Shown: positions 22,323 through 33,047, counted from the stretch's first letter. The stretch is 64,000 nucleotides of DNA from Citrobacter sp. On2M (GCF_018035235.1 NZ_WPCV01000004.1:620001-684000); one strand, 5' to 3'. Made by a program: numbers and translations. The notes: a model not told the origin generated them from the sequence alone.

Positions 22323-23240
22323 ATGAACTTCAGACGACTGAAATATTTCGTAAAAATCGTCGATATTGGTAGCCTGACGCAGGCCGCGGAAGTATTGCAC
22401 ATCGCGCAACCCGCGCTGAGCCAGCAGGTTGCTACGCTTGAAGGCGAACTGGATCAGCAGTTGTTGATTCGCACCAAACGCGGCGTCACGCCGACGGAAG
22501 CTGGGAAAGTGTTGTATACCCATGCCCGGACGATTTTACGTCAGTGCGAGCAGGCGCAACTTGCGGTCAATAACGTGGGGCAGACCTTGGGGGGCCAGGT
22601 TTCTATTGGTCTCGCACCGGGGACGGCCGCGTCATCTATTACGATGCCATTATTACAGACTGTACGTGCCGAGCTGCCCGATGTGTTGGTCTATTTGCAT
22701 GAAAACAGTGGGACGGTGCTGAATGATAAGCTGCTCAGTGGGCAATTAGACATGGCGGTACTCTACGAGCGATCGCCTGTGGCGGGTATATGCAGCCAAC
22801 CGCTGCTTAAAGAGGATCTTTACCTGGTCGGGACGCGTGAGTGCCCGGGGCAAAGCGTTGATTTAGCCGCGGTGGCGCAGATGAATCTGTATTTGCCACG
22901 GGATTACAGTGCAGTTCGCCTGCGCGTGGATGAAGCGTTTTCGCTTCGTCGCTTAACGACCAAAGTTATTGGCGAAATTGATTCTATTGCCACCTTAACC
23001 GCTGCCATTGCCAGCGGTATGGGCGTGACTGTATTGCCTGAGTCGGCGGCTCGTTCATTATGCAATGCTGCAAATGGCTGGATGGCGCGAATAACAACCC
23101 CATCGATGAATCTGCCATTATCATTGAATGTCTCAGCCAGAGGGAGCTTATCGCCGCAGGCACAGGCGGTGAAAGAGATTCTGCTGTCGTTGGTCAGCCG
23201 TCCAACGCTCGAAAACCGCGAGCTGCAGCTGGTTAGTTAA
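22323..23240 (+). CDS. nac: Nitrogen assimilation control protein Nac (LysR family)
   Basis: Under nitrogen limitation Nac couples the NtrC regulon to sigma-70 genes, activating use of poor nitrogen sources and repressing gdhA and its own gene. 305 aa, the E. coli length. A winged HTH occupies about 1-60 (AEVLHIAQPALSQQVATLE) and the LysR effector domain follows. ATG 22323 follows ACAGGAGGCAAA; the open frame runs further upstream but lacks a comparable ribosome site. cbl follows after about 100 bp on the same strand. Confidence 0.95.
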   Translation: MNFRRLKYFVKIVDIGSLTQAAEVLHIAQPALSQQVATLEGELDQQLLIRTKRGVTPTEAGKVLYTHARTILRQCEQAQLAVNNVGQTLGGQVSIGLAPGTAASSITMPLLQTVRAELPDVLVYLHENSGTVLNDKLLSGQLDMAVLYERSPVAGICSQPLLKEDLYLVGTRECPGQSVDLAAVAQMNLYLPRDYSAVRLRVDEAFSLRRLTTKVIGEIDSIATLTAAIASGMGVTVLPESAARSLCNAANGWMARITTPSMNLPLSLNVSARGSLSPQAQAVKEILLSLVSRPTLENRELQLVS

Positions 23241-23341
23241 AGCTTATTCCCGCGAGGAATAAGATTCAGGTTTTTATTATTTGTTATGCCGGGCATCAGA
23301 CTTTAACAATAGCGTAATGTCTGATGTGTCCGGAGCAAAAA

Positions 23342-24292
23342 GTGAATTTCCAGCAACTTAAAATAATCCGCGAGGCGGCCCGTCAGGATTACAACCTGAC
23401 AGAAGTCGCGAATATACTGTACACCTCGCAGTCGGGTGTCAGCCGACATATTCGTGAGCTAGAAGATGAACTTGGCATTGAGATTTTTATCCGTCGCGGT
23501 AAACGTCTGCTGGGCATGACTGAACCGGGCAAAGCCTTGCTGGTTATTGCCGAGCGTATTCTCAATGAAGCCAGCAACGTTCGTAGACTGGCGGATCTGT
23601 TTACTAATGACACCTCCGGTATCCTGACGATCGCCACCACGCATACACAGGCGCGCTATAGCCTGCCCGCGGTGATTAAAGCTTTTCGTGAGCTCTTTCC
23701 TGAGGTGCGACTGGAACTTATCCAGGGTACACCGCAGGAGATTGACGTACTGCTGCAAAATGGCGGGGCAGACATCGGGATTGCCAGTGAGCGACTTAGT
23801 GGCGACCCGTTGCTAGTGGCATTTCCCTGGTTTCGTTGGCACCACAGCCTGCTTGTTCCCCACAACCATCCCTTAGTGAAAACGTCTCCTCTCACGCTGG
23901 AGTCCATCGCCCACTGGCCGCTGATTACGTATCGGCAGGGGATTACGGGGCGTTCCCGTATCGATGAGGCGTTTGCTCGCAAAGGGCTGGTTCCGGATAT
24001 TATCCTCAGCGCCCAGGACTCTGATGTGATTAAAACTTACGTGTCGTTGGGTCTGGGTATTGGGCTAGTGGCGGAGCAATCCAGCGTAGAGCAGGAAGAG
24101 GGGGGCTTGACCCGGCTGGATACCAGGCACTTATTTGATGCGAATACCGTCTGGCTGGGGCTGAAACGCGGGCAATTGCAGCGCAACTACGTCTGGCGAT
24201 TCATCGAGCTATGCAACGCAGGGCTATCCGTCGATGAAATCAAACGCCAGGCGATGGAACCGGATGAAACAGTGATTGATTATCAAATATAA
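23342..24292 (+). CDS. cbl: Cys-regulon-like transcription activator Cbl (LysR family)
   Basis: Activates genes for sulfonate sulfur use (tau, ssu) when sulfate or cysteine is scarce; a CysB paralogue. 316 aa with GTG start at 23342 (VNFQQLKIIREAARQDYN), the E. coli length. The HTH is in TEVANILYTSQSGVSRHIRE. GGAG lies 8 bp before the GTG; the in-frame ATG at 23324 would add six non-conserved residues. It converges on a tRNA-Asn gene with a shared terminator hairpin. Confidence 0.95.
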   Translation: MNFQQLKIIREAARQDYNLTEVANILYTSQSGVSRHIRELEDELGIEIFIRRGKRLLGMTEPGKALLVIAERILNEASNVRRLADLFTNDTSGILTIATTHTQARYSLPAVIKAFRELFPEVRLELIQGTPQEIDVLLQNGGADIGIASERLSGDPLLVAFPWFRWHHSLLVPHNHPLVKTSPLTLESIAHWPLITYRQGITGRSRIDEAFARKGLVPDIILSAQDSDVIKTYVSLGLGIGLVAEQSSVEQEEGGLTRLDTRHLFDANTVWLGLKRGQLQRNYVWRFIELCNAGLSVDEIKRQAMEPDETVIDYQI

Positions 24293-24295
24293 TGC

Positions 24296-24328
24296 AAAAA
24301 GCCTGCTTAGTTTCCTGAGCAGGCTTCT
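24296..24328. terminator. Bidirectional terminator between cbl and tRNA-Asn
   Basis: GCCTGCTTAG (24301-24310) pairs with CTGAGCAGGC (24315-24324), with A-runs on the left and T-rich sequence on the right. It can end both cbl (plus) and the tRNA (minus). Confidence 0.8.
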
Positions 24329-24334
24329 TAAATT

Positions 24335-24410
24335 TGGCTCCTCTGACTGGACTCGAACCAGTGACATACGGATTAACAGTCCGCCGTTCTACCGACTGAA
24401 CTACAGAGGA
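24335..24410 (-). tRNA. asnU: tRNA-Asn (GTT)
   Basis: 76 nt, identical to the copies at 21921 and 26158, with encoded CCA and anticodon GTT. Adjacent and convergent to cbl, it corresponds by position to E. coli asnU; the symbol is positional only. Confidence 0.97.
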
Positions 24411-24428
24411 ATCGTGTGAACGAGGCGC

Positions 24429-24457
24429 ATATTAGCGATACCACTCAGCGTTGTCAA
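24429..24457 (-). promoter_or_regulatory. Sigma-70 promoter of tRNA-Asn (24335)
   Basis: TTGACA (24457-24452) and TAATAT (24434-24429) on the minus strand with a 17-bp spacer. The tRNA-proximal part (TAATATGCGCCTCGTTC) matches the promoter of the 21921 copy, except for the bases next to the tRNA. Confidence 0.85.
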
Positions 24458-24509
24458 AGCCTGAATCGATAAATTCAATCGTTTGCCGAAATATTCCCCA
24501 TTTCGCCGA

Positions 24510-26153
24510 TTATTCAGACGCAACCGGTTGTTTTATGCACTTTTCCTGTTCGGGACGCGGGTATTTCCATAGCCAGCGGCCTGTGACCATACGCCAGTAA
24601 AATAATGCGGCGCGTACGGCCCAGTCGAAGAACATCCCTAACCAAACGCCGACTACCCCCCATCCTAATACGATTCCCAACGTGTATCCTGCCACAACAC
24701 GACAGCCCCACATGCCCAACATCGATACCCACATGGCAAAACGTACATCACGTGCGCCCTTAAACCCTGACGGTAGCACCCATGAAGCCGCCCATATCGG
24801 CATAAATGCTGCGTTGAGCCAAATCAGGACGACTATGACCTCTTTTACATCCTGATCGTGGGTATAAAATGAGGCCATGACGCCGGCGAAAGGCGCAGTT
24901 AGCCAGGCGATAGCAGTTAAGCCGATCGTGGATAGCCAAAAGATATGGCGTAACTGGATTTCAGCCTGTGCAATTTGACCATTTCCCAGACGTCTGCCGG
25001 TAATGATTGTCGATGCGGAGCCTAAAGCATTCCCCGGCAGGTTGATTAGCGCGGCAATAGAAAATGCAATGAAGTTTCCCGCAATGACGCTGGTTCCCAT
25101 GCCGGAGACAAACATCTGTGTTAGCAGTTTACCGCCATTAAACAGTACTGACTCGATACTAGCCGGAATACCAATTCCCATAACCTCCCAGATAATGGCG
25201 AGATTAAGCGGCTTAAAATAGCTTTTGAAGGGAATCCGCAGCGCCGGATTAAAACCAATCATCAGCACCCAGATAATGGCGAACGCACCGATGTAGCGTG
25301 AAATGGTCAGTCCGAGTCCCGCACCCACGAATCCCAGTCCTTGCCAGGAAAAGATCCCATAGATCAGAATGCTGCTGATGATGATATTCAGAATATTCAT
25401 GCCGCCATTAATCAACAGCGGTATTTTGGTATTTCCAGCTCCACGCAGTGCGCCACTACCGATCAGCGCAATGGCTGCCGCCGGGTAGCTGAGCACCGTC
25501 AGCTCCAGATAGGTTAGCGCTAAAGCCTTAACGTCGGGCGTTGCTTCACCAGCGACAACGTCAATAATCTGTTTGCCAAAATAGTGAATTACCGCAGCCA
25601 GCACGGTAGCAAAAATCGTCATGATCACCAGCGATTGTCTGGCAGCCGATCTGGCTCGTCGGCGATCTCGTTTTCCCAGGCTAAATGCTACTACTACCGT
25701 AGTACCCAGGTCGATGGCGGCAAAAAACGCCATAATAACCATATTGAAACTGTCTGCGAGACCAACCCCAGCCATTGCTTCTTTTCCCAACCAGCTCACC
25801 AGGAAGGTACTCAGAACGCCCATCAACAGCACACAGGTGTTTTCCAGAAAAATGGGGACCGCGAGCGGAGTGATTTCACGCCAAAAGAGAACCTTATAAC
25901 TCTTGCGTTTGGTATACCAGGGCGTGCGGGAAGCAACCTGGCGGAAGGCAGCGGAGACGTTCAAAGTGGACCTTAAAGAAGAAAGTTGAAACCTCATTTC
26001 AAATGATGAGGGAGAATCCAAAAAGCTGCAAAGTTTTTTCCATTTAAAATGTCTGGAAATGCAACAAACTGTCGAGAGAAGCATCAATTGATACTTATGC
26101 GAGGAAATGGGATTTGACAAAATTTTTTTCGCCGCTAAGATAAGCCTCCACAA
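24510..26153 (-). CDS. yeeO: MATE-family efflux transporter YeeO
   Basis: Inner-membrane drug/metabolite antiporter; E. coli YeeO exports flavins (FMN/FAD) and some dipeptides. 547 aa, the annotated E. coli length. About twelve hydrophobic segments begin near residue 90 (WREITPLAVPIF), with two MATE halves. The first 85 residues are poorly conserved. A start at 26153 would overlap the tRNA-Asn promoter on the other strand, so a later start such as Met53 (25997) is possible; neither has a clear ribosome site. It lies between inverted tRNA-Asn copies. Confidence 0.92.
   Translation of the reverse strand: MWRLILAAKKILSNPISSHKYQLMLLSTVCCISRHFKWKKLCSFLDSPSSFEMRFQLSSLRSTLNVSAAFRQVASRTPWYTKRKSYKVLFWREITPLAVPIFLENTCVLLMGVLSTFLVSWLGKEAMAGVGLADSFNMVIMAFFAAIDLGTTVVVAFSLGKRDRRRARSAARQSLVIMTIFATVLAAVIHYFGKQIIDVVAGEATPDVKALALTYLELTVLSYPAAAIALIGSGALRGAGNTKIPLLINGGMNILNIIISSILIYGIFSWQGLGFVGAGLGLTISRYIGAFAIIWVLMIGFNPALRIPFKSYFKPLNLAIIWEVMGIGIPASIESVLFNGGKLLTQMFVSGMGTSVIAGNFIAFSIAALINLPGNALGSASTIITGRRLGNGQIAQAEIQLRHIFWLSTIGLTAIAWLTAPFAGVMASFYTHDQDVKEVIVVLIWLNAAFMPIWAASWVLPSGFKGARDVRFAMWVSMLGMWGCRVVAGYTLGIVLGWGVVGVWLGMFFDWAVRAALFYWRMVTGRWLWKYPRPEQEKCIKQPVASE
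26114..26141 (+). promoter_or_regulatory. Sigma-70 promoter of tRNA-Asn (26158)
   Basis: TTGACA (26114-26119) and TAAGAT (26136-26141) with a 16-bp spacer. It is unrelated to the promoter shared by the other two tRNA-Asn copies and overlaps the annotated 5' end of yeeO. Confidence 0.7.
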
Positions 26154-26157
26154 CGAT

Positions 26158-26233
26158 TCCTCTGTAGTTCAGTCGGTAGAACGGCGGACTGTTAATCCGT
26201 ATGTCACTGGTTCGAGTCCAGTCAGAGGAGCCA
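26158..26233 (+). tRNA. asnW: tRNA-Asn (GTT)
   Basis: 76 nt, identical to the other two copies, on the plus strand and head-to-head with yeeO. It corresponds to E. coli asnW if yeeO was inverted, otherwise to asnU; the symbol is positional only. Confidence 0.96.
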
Positions 26234-26241
26234 AATTTAAG

Positions 26242-26273
26242 AAGCCTGCTCAGGAAACTAAGCAGGCTTTTTG
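26242..26273 (+). terminator. Terminator of tRNA-Asn (26158)
   Basis: GCCTGCTCAG (26244-26253) pairs with CTAAGCAGGC (26258-26267), followed by TTTTTG. It is the same hairpin as at 24296-24328 in reverse. Confidence 0.85.
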
Positions 26274-26276
26274 TTT

Positions 26277-26999
26277 TCAACGCGTCAAATTGGCATCAAA
26301 TTTTTCGCTGGCCTTTACCCTAATCAGGGGAGCAAGCAGCATAATCATGCCCAACATGGCGGCCATCCCGGTATATACAGCAGGAAAACCTGTGATTTCA
26401 GCCACCAGGCCTATAGGTGCAGGGGCCATTAGCGTACCCAAATAACCGATCGTGGTGACGATGCTCATTCCCGTGTTGGTCGAAATATCAGGCTGGTTTC
26501 CCGCAGCGGAAAAAGCAATCGGTACCAGATTGGCTATGCCAATACCGGCAATAGCGAAGGCAACGGTGGCTTGCCAGGGATGACTAGCCATTGCGGCTGT
26601 CAGCAGCCCAAGCCCAGCTAACAGACTGGATGAGCGCATTACGAGAATGGCATTAAAGCGGTTACGAATAAAGTCTCCCATGAAGCGAAAGATTGCCATT
26701 GTTCCCGCAAAGCAGGCAAAGGAAAGGCTTGCCGTTTCTGTAGTCGCATTGAGATTTTTCAATAAATAACGTGACGACCAGTCCACAACAGCACATTCCG
26801 GGATCATGGCGAGCAGGGCAATAACGCCTATAAAGTAGATCGTGCATGAGCGATGTGGCTGCTTTCCTTTGATTAACCGTTTTATTTTTATCGATTTATC
26901 TTTGATGATATGTGGATATACCGACAGCGTGATCGCTAAGGAAATAGCACTAATTAAAAACAGGTGCATGAAGCACATGTCTTGCGGAACAAACCTCAC
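26277..26999 (-). pseudogene. MFS transporter, C-terminal 60 percent only
   Basis: 240 codons remain open and resemble the second half of YbjJ-type major facilitator proteins (about 390-400 aa): TM6 (FLISAISLAITLSVYPHI), a central loop and TM7-12. The first five membrane helices and the motif between TM2 and TM3 are missing. The only start is a GTG at 26999 with no clear ribosome site, so it is taken as a relic. The break lies within 26970-26995, exactly where a LysR relic begins on the other strand. The specific transporter is not recognised. Confidence 0.75.
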
Positions 27000-27271
27000 T
27001 CTTTCTACAAAGCATCCAACTTAGCGCTGAACCGGTCTCTGTAACAAATGACATGACTACGCTATTGGCATTGGTTGCCGGGGGGATCGGAGTCGCCTTT
27101 TTACCCACAAGTGTCCGGCATTTTTTGCCTGCCGAAGCGAGACTATTGATGCTCACTGAAAAACAAATTCGCTGGAACATTGGTGTGGCATGGAACCCCA
27201 AAATTAAAAACCATCGGCGGGACGATTTCTTGCACCTGGCGGTGGCCGGAGAGGCCGATATCGTCATGTAG
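26984..27271 (+). pseudogene. LysR-family regulator, C-terminal stub
   Basis: The plus frame through NDMTTLLALVAGGIGVAFLPTSVRHF is the characteristic end of a LysR effector domain. About 95 codons remain; the HTH and two thirds of the effector domain are gone. A stop at 26969 closes the frame upstream. It is the partner of the truncated MFS gene: both have lost their 5' ends at the same place. From 27272 to 27542 there is no gene, only the hinT promoter region with a small GTAACTC/GAGTTAC dyad at 27458-27491. Confidence 0.75.
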
Positions 27272-27542
27272 CCGTTATACGCCCTGACGAGAAGGTAACG
27301 GCCACGCATTGATGCCTGACGTGTAAACCGCTTTGGGCATAAATGAAATAGGATTTCAGTACTATGCTTAAGCAATAGCGACGGGAAATGGTTATAAGAA
27401 CAGCAGTGACAGGGCTTTTTGCTTAAAAAATCGAGGGTTAAAGTTGAAAGAGCGTGAGTAACTCGCTCATACTCTATACTCGCAGAGTTACCCGGCGTAG
27501 CATGGCATAACGCTTGGGCTGTTAATGAAAAAGGAAAACGTC

Positions 27543-27902
27543 GTGGCAGAAGAAACTATATTCAGCAAAATTATCCGTCGTGAAATTCCGTCGGATATCG
27601 TGTACCAGGATGAACTGGTCACCGCGTTTCGTGATATTTCCCCTCAGGCACCTACGCACATTCTCATCATTCCTAACGTATTGATCCCAACCGTCAACGA
27701 TGTGACGGCGGAACACGAGCAGGCGTTGGGTCGCATGATTACCGTTGCGGCAAAAATCGCCGAGCAGGAAGGCATTGCTGCGGATGGGTACCGTTTAATC
27801 ATGAATACCAATCGTCATGGTGGTCAGGAGGTGTATCACATTCATATGCACCTGCTGGGTGGCCGGGCGCTTGGTCCAATGCTTGCGCATAAAGGTCTGT
27901 AA
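27543..27902 (+). CDS. hinT: HIT-family purine nucleoside phosphoramidase
   Basis: Hydrolyses adenosine and guanosine 5'-monophosphoramidates. 119 aa with GTG start 27543 ([17 protein letters not shown]), the E. coli length; AAAAGGAAAA precedes it. The histidine triad HIHMH near the C-terminus and the GGQEVYH loop are intact. It begins the run hinT-ycfL-lpoB-thiK-nagZ-ycfP, with K-12 order restored from here. Confidence 0.96.
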   Translation: MAEETIFSKIIRREIPSDIVYQDELVTAFRDISPQAPTHILIIPNVLIPTVNDVTAEHEQALGRMITVAAKIAEQEGIAADGYRLIMNTNRHGGQEVYHIHMHLLGGRALGPMLAHKGL

Positions 27903-27904
27903 GC

Positions 27905-28279
27905 ATGACCAGAGGATGCATTGCACTTTCACTGAGCTTGCTGCTACTGGCTGGCTGTCGAACACATCCTGAAATTCCGGTTAGTGATGAACAATCACTG
28001 GTGATGGAATCAACGATTCTTGCAGCGGGCATTACAGCGGAACAGCCGACGTTAACCACGTCTGATATTCAGGCCTCAGCATCCTCTCGACTTTATAACG
28101 AAAGACAAGAGCCCGTTACCGTTCATTACCGGTTTTACTGGTATGACACCAGAGGACTGGAAATGCATCCTCTGGAAGCGCCGCGTAGCGTGACTATCCC
28201 GGCTCATTCGTCGGTGACGCTGTACGGCAGCGCCAATTATCTGGGGGCGCACAAGGTTAGACTTTATCTTTATTTGTAA
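27905..28279 (+). CDS. ycfL: Putative lipoprotein YcfL
   Basis: 124 aa. The N-terminus has a lipoprotein signal, LSLLLLAGCRTHPE, with the lipidated Cys in the LAGC lipobox at about residue 18. The rest is a DUF1425 beta-rich domain. It starts 2 bp after hinT. Its function is not established; the link to LpoB suggests an envelope role, which is inference. Confidence 0.9.
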   Translation: MTRGCIALSLSLLLLAGCRTHPEIPVSDEQSLVMESTILAAGITAEQPTLTTSDIQASASSRLYNERQEPVTVHYRFYWYDTRGLEMHPLEAPRSVTIPAHSSVTLYGSANYLGAHKVRLYLYL

Positions 28280-28289
28280 GGGGTGAATC

Positions 28290-28914
28290 TTGAAGATAAA
28301 AATGAATCGCTACGCACTGATTGCCGCGCTGGCGATGTTTCTCTCTGGTTGTGTGGCGCAACGTGAACCCGCACCGGTAGAGGAAGTGAAGCCGGTGCCG
28401 GAACAACCCACGCAGCCGCAACAACCGGTACCGGTTGTACCAACGGTTCCCACCATTCCACAGCAGCCGGGGCCGATTGAGCACGAGGACCAGACGGCGC
28501 AGCCGACGCCACGTCAGCGTCATTATGACTGGAACGGGGCTATGCAGCCGATGGTCGGCAAAATGCTGCAGGCTGAGGGCGTCAAAGCGGGGGGCGTTCT
28601 GCTGGTTGATAGCGTCAATAACCGCACCAACGGCTCGTTGAATGGAGGGGAAGCCACCGAGACTTTGCGCAGCGCGCTGGCGAATAACGGCAAGTTTACT
28701 CTGGTTTCCGCCCAGCAGTTGGCCGTCGCCAAACAGCAGCTAGGTTTGTCGCCGAACGACAGTCTGGGTACGCGCAGCAAAGCGATTGGTATCGCCCGTA
28801 ACGTTGGCGCACAATATGTGCTCTATTCCAGCGCATCAGGCAACGTCAATTCGCCTGCGCTGCAAATGCAATTAATGCTGGTACAAACTGGCGAAATTAT
28901 CTGGTCAGGTAAAG

Positions 28915-28934
<20 letters not shown>
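28290..28934 (+). CDS. lpoB: Penicillin-binding protein activator LpoB
   Basis: Outer-membrane lipoprotein that reaches through the periplasm to activate PBP1b. 214 aa: signal with lipobox FLSGC, a flexible Pro/Gln-rich linker (about 27-75) and the globular domain ([11 protein letters not shown] onward). The start is TTG 28290, 6 bp after GGGG; the ATG at 28302 is 18 bp away. The 3' end overlaps thiK by 20 nt. Confidence 0.94.
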
Positions 28935-30775
<1,841 letters not shown>

Positions 30776-30796
30776 CGCACGTTTGGCGAGGATGCG

Positions 30797-31339
30797 ATGA
30801 TTATCTATTTACACGGTTTTGACTCTAACAGTCCAGGCAACCACGAAAAGGTGCTGCAGCTGCAGTTCATCGACCCGGACGTCAGGCTGATTAGCTACAG
30901 CACGCGGCATCCTAAACATGATATGCAGCATCTGCTTAAAGAAGTGGACAAAATGCTGCAGCTTAATGTCGACGACCGACCGCTGATTTGTGGCGTGGGG
31001 CTCGGAGGATTTTGGGCTGAAAGAATTGGTTTTCTGTGTGATATTCGCCAGGTTGTGTTTAATCCCAATCTGTTCCCGTATGAGAACATGGAGGGAAAAA
31101 TCGACCGGCCTGAAGAATATGCCGATATCGCGACAAAATGCGTGACCAATTTCCGCGAAAAAAATCGCGATCGCTGTCTGGTTATCTTGTCCCGTCATGA
31201 TGAAGCACTTAATAGTCAGCGTTCGTCAGAAGAACTGCACCACTTTTATGAGATTGTCTGGGACGAAGAGCAGACGCATAAGTTTAAGAATATCTCCCCG
31301 CACTTGCAGCGTATCAAAGCGTTCAAAACGTTGGGTTAA
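30797..31339 (+). CDS. ycfP: UPF0227 alpha/beta-hydrolase-like protein YcfP
   Basis: 180 aa starting [18 protein letters not shown], the E. coli YcfP length. It has an esterase-like fold signature (LHGFxS) and [11 protein letters not shown] at the usual nucleophile-elbow place, but Gly replaces the Ser, so hydrolase activity is doubtful. It is the last gene of the hinT run. Function unknown. Confidence 0.93.
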   Translation: MIIYLHGFDSNSPGNHEKVLQLQFIDPDVRLISYSTRHPKHDMQHLLKEVDKMLQLNVDDRPLICGVGLGGFWAERIGFLCDIRQVVFNPNLFPYENMEGKIDRPEEYADIATKCVTNFREKNRDRCLVILSRHDEALNSQRSSEELHHFYEIVWDEEQTHKFKNISPHLQRIKAFKTLG

Positions 31340-31355
31340 CCTTCAATGAGCGTGT

Positions 31356-31384
31356 AAAAAACCAGCCTCCGGGCTGGTTTTTTT
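31356..31384 (+). terminator. Terminator after ycfP
   Basis: AAAAAACCAGCC (31356-31367) pairs with GGCTGGTTTTTT (31372-31383) around TCCG, with a long U-run. Confidence 0.9.
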
Positions 31385-31425
31385 GTTCTTAAAGTTCGGG
31401 TTGTCTATCTTTTCAGCATCAAAAC

Positions 31426-31439
31426 TTGATACACATCAA
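31426..31439 (+). promoter_or_regulatory. FNR box upstream of ndh
   Basis: TTGATACACATCAA is a perfect FNR palindrome (TTGAT-N4-ATCAA). In E. coli FNR represses ndh when oxygen is absent, from sites in the same region. Confidence 0.85.
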
Positions 31440-31575
31440 TTTTGGTATGACCAATGCACCGTTCGTGTTATTCTCACTCTCGAAGAACATTTTCATTATC
31501 GTAACTTGTTGTTAATTAAAGGCTATGACAATAACTTTTAATTAACAATTGGTTAATAAATTTGAGGGGGTCACG

Positions 31576-32880
31576 TTGACTACACCATTGAAAAGGATCG
31601 TGATTGTCGGCGGCGGTGCTGGCGGACTGGAAATGGCGACGCAGCTGGGTAAAAAGCTGGGCCGCAAGAAAAAGGCCAAAATTACGCTGGTGGACAGAAA
31701 CCACAGCCATTTATGGAAACCGTTACTGCATGAAGTCGCGACAGGTTCGCTGGATGAAGGTGTGGATGCGCTGAGCTATCTGGCGCATGCCCGCAACCAC
31801 GGGTTCCAGTTCCAGTTGGGCTCGGTGGTGGATATCGATCGTGAAGCGAAAACCATTACTCTCGCCGAGCTGCGCGATGAGAAGGGCGATCTGCTGGTTC
31901 CTGAGCGTAAAGTACCGTATGACACGCTGGTGATGGCGTTGGGTAGTACCTCTAACGATTTCAACACGCCGGGCGTCAAAGAAAATTGCATTTTCCTGGA
32001 TAACCCGCATCAGGCGCGTCGTTTCCACCAGGAAATGCTGAATCTGTTCCTCAAGTATTCCGCGAATCTGGGCGCTAACGGCAAAGTTAATATTGCTATC
32101 GTCGGCGGTGGTGCGACGGGGGTTGAACTCTCCGCCGAGCTGCATAATGCGGTAAAACAACTGCACAGCTATGGTTACAAAGGGCTGACCAACGAAGCAC
32201 TGAACGTGACGCTGGTAGAAGCTGGTGAACGTATTCTGCCTGCGTTGCCGCCGCGTATTTCCAGCGCTGCGCACAATGAGTTGACCAAACTGGGCGTACG
32301 CGTCCTGACCCAGACGATGGTAACCAGTGCAGATGAAGGCGGACTGCATACCAAAGATGGCGAATACATTAAAGCCGATCTGATGGTGTGGGCGGCGGGG
32401 ATCAAAGCGCCAGACTTTATGAAAGACATTGGCGGACTTGAAACGAACCGTATCAATCAGCTGGTGGTTGAGCCAACTCTGCAGAGCACGCGCGATCCCG
32501 ACGTCTACGCGATTGGCGACTGTGCTTCCTGCGCTCGCCCGGAAGGGGGCTTTGTACCGCCGCGCGCTCAGGCTGCGCACCAGATGGCAAGCTGCGCAAT
32601 GAACAACATTCTGGCGCAGATGAACGGTAAGCCGCTGAAAGCGTATCAGTATAAAGATCACGGCTCTCTGGTTTCGCTCTCTAACTTCTCTACCGTGGGC
32701 AGTTTGATGGGCAACCTGACCCGTGGGTCGATGATGGTGGAAGGGCGTATTGCGCGCTTTGTGTACATCTCACTGTACCGTATGCATCAGATTGCTCTAC
32801 ACGGTTACTTCAAAACCGGTCTGATGATGCTGGTCGGCAGTATTAACCGGGTGATTCGCCCGCGTCTGAAACTGCATTAA
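31576..32880 (+). CDS. ndh: NADH dehydrogenase II (non-proton-pumping)
   Basis: Peripheral inner-membrane flavoenzyme passing electrons from NADH to ubiquinone without pumping protons. 434 aa. The two Rossmann motifs are [13 protein letters not shown] (FAD) and [15 protein letters not shown] (NADH); AIGDCAS is the second FAD motif. TTG at 31576 is the start, after GAGGGGGTCACG, as in E. coli; the ATG at 31549 has no ribosome site. Confidence 0.96.
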   Translation: MTTPLKRIVIVGGGAGGLEMATQLGKKLGRKKKAKITLVDRNHSHLWKPLLHEVATGSLDEGVDALSYLAHARNHGFQFQLGSVVDIDREAKTITLAELRDEKGDLLVPERKVPYDTLVMALGSTSNDFNTPGVKENCIFLDNPHQARRFHQEMLNLFLKYSANLGANGKVNIAIVGGGATGVELSAELHNAVKQLHSYGYKGLTNEALNVTLVEAGERILPALPPRISSAAHNELTKLGVRVLTQTMVTSADEGGLHTKDGEYIKADLMVWAAGIKAPDFMKDIGGLETNRINQLVVEPTLQSTRDPDVYAIGDCASCARPEGGFVPPRAQAAHQMASCAMNNILAQMNGKPLKAYQYKDHGSLVSLSNFSTVGSLMGNLTRGSMMVEGRIARFVYISLYRMHQIALHGYFKTGLMMLVGSINRVIRPRLKLH

Positions 32881-33047
32881 TCTTGACCTATGGCGTCGGT
32901 TGATTTTACTCATCCGGCGCCTTCCTTCAGAGTTCTCCGAATCATTCTGCATTCGCTTCTCCTTGCGCTATTTTCATCCGTAATCTGATTGGCATTCCTT
33001 ACCTTCTGTTGCAAAGTTGTTACTAATAGCAAAAAGGAGGAAGTCCC

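Larger units (their letters stand above)
24295..24415. repeat. Left copy of a 121-bp perfect inverted repeat (tRNA-Asn plus terminator)
   Basis: By direct reading, the reverse complement of this stretch is identical to 26153-26273, base for base, from the 5-bp tRNA leader through the terminator. The two copies face each other across 1.7 kb that contains yeeO. Outside 121 bp the sequences differ. Confidence 0.9.
26153..26273. repeat. Right copy of the 121-bp perfect inverted repeat
   Basis: Exact reverse complement of 24295-24415. It contains the 26158 tRNA-Asn gene and its terminator. Such repeats are substrates for RecA-dependent inversion or gene conversion. Confidence 0.9.

Noticed and set aside
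27456..27491. GTAACTC/GAGTTAC dyad upstream of hinT as an operator
   Set aside because: Arms of 7 bp with a 20-nt gap are likely by chance in this length, and no regulator is known for hinT.
31723..32661. 312-codon minus-strand frame opposite ndh
   Set aside because: Antisense shadow of a highly conserved enzyme gene; no domain.
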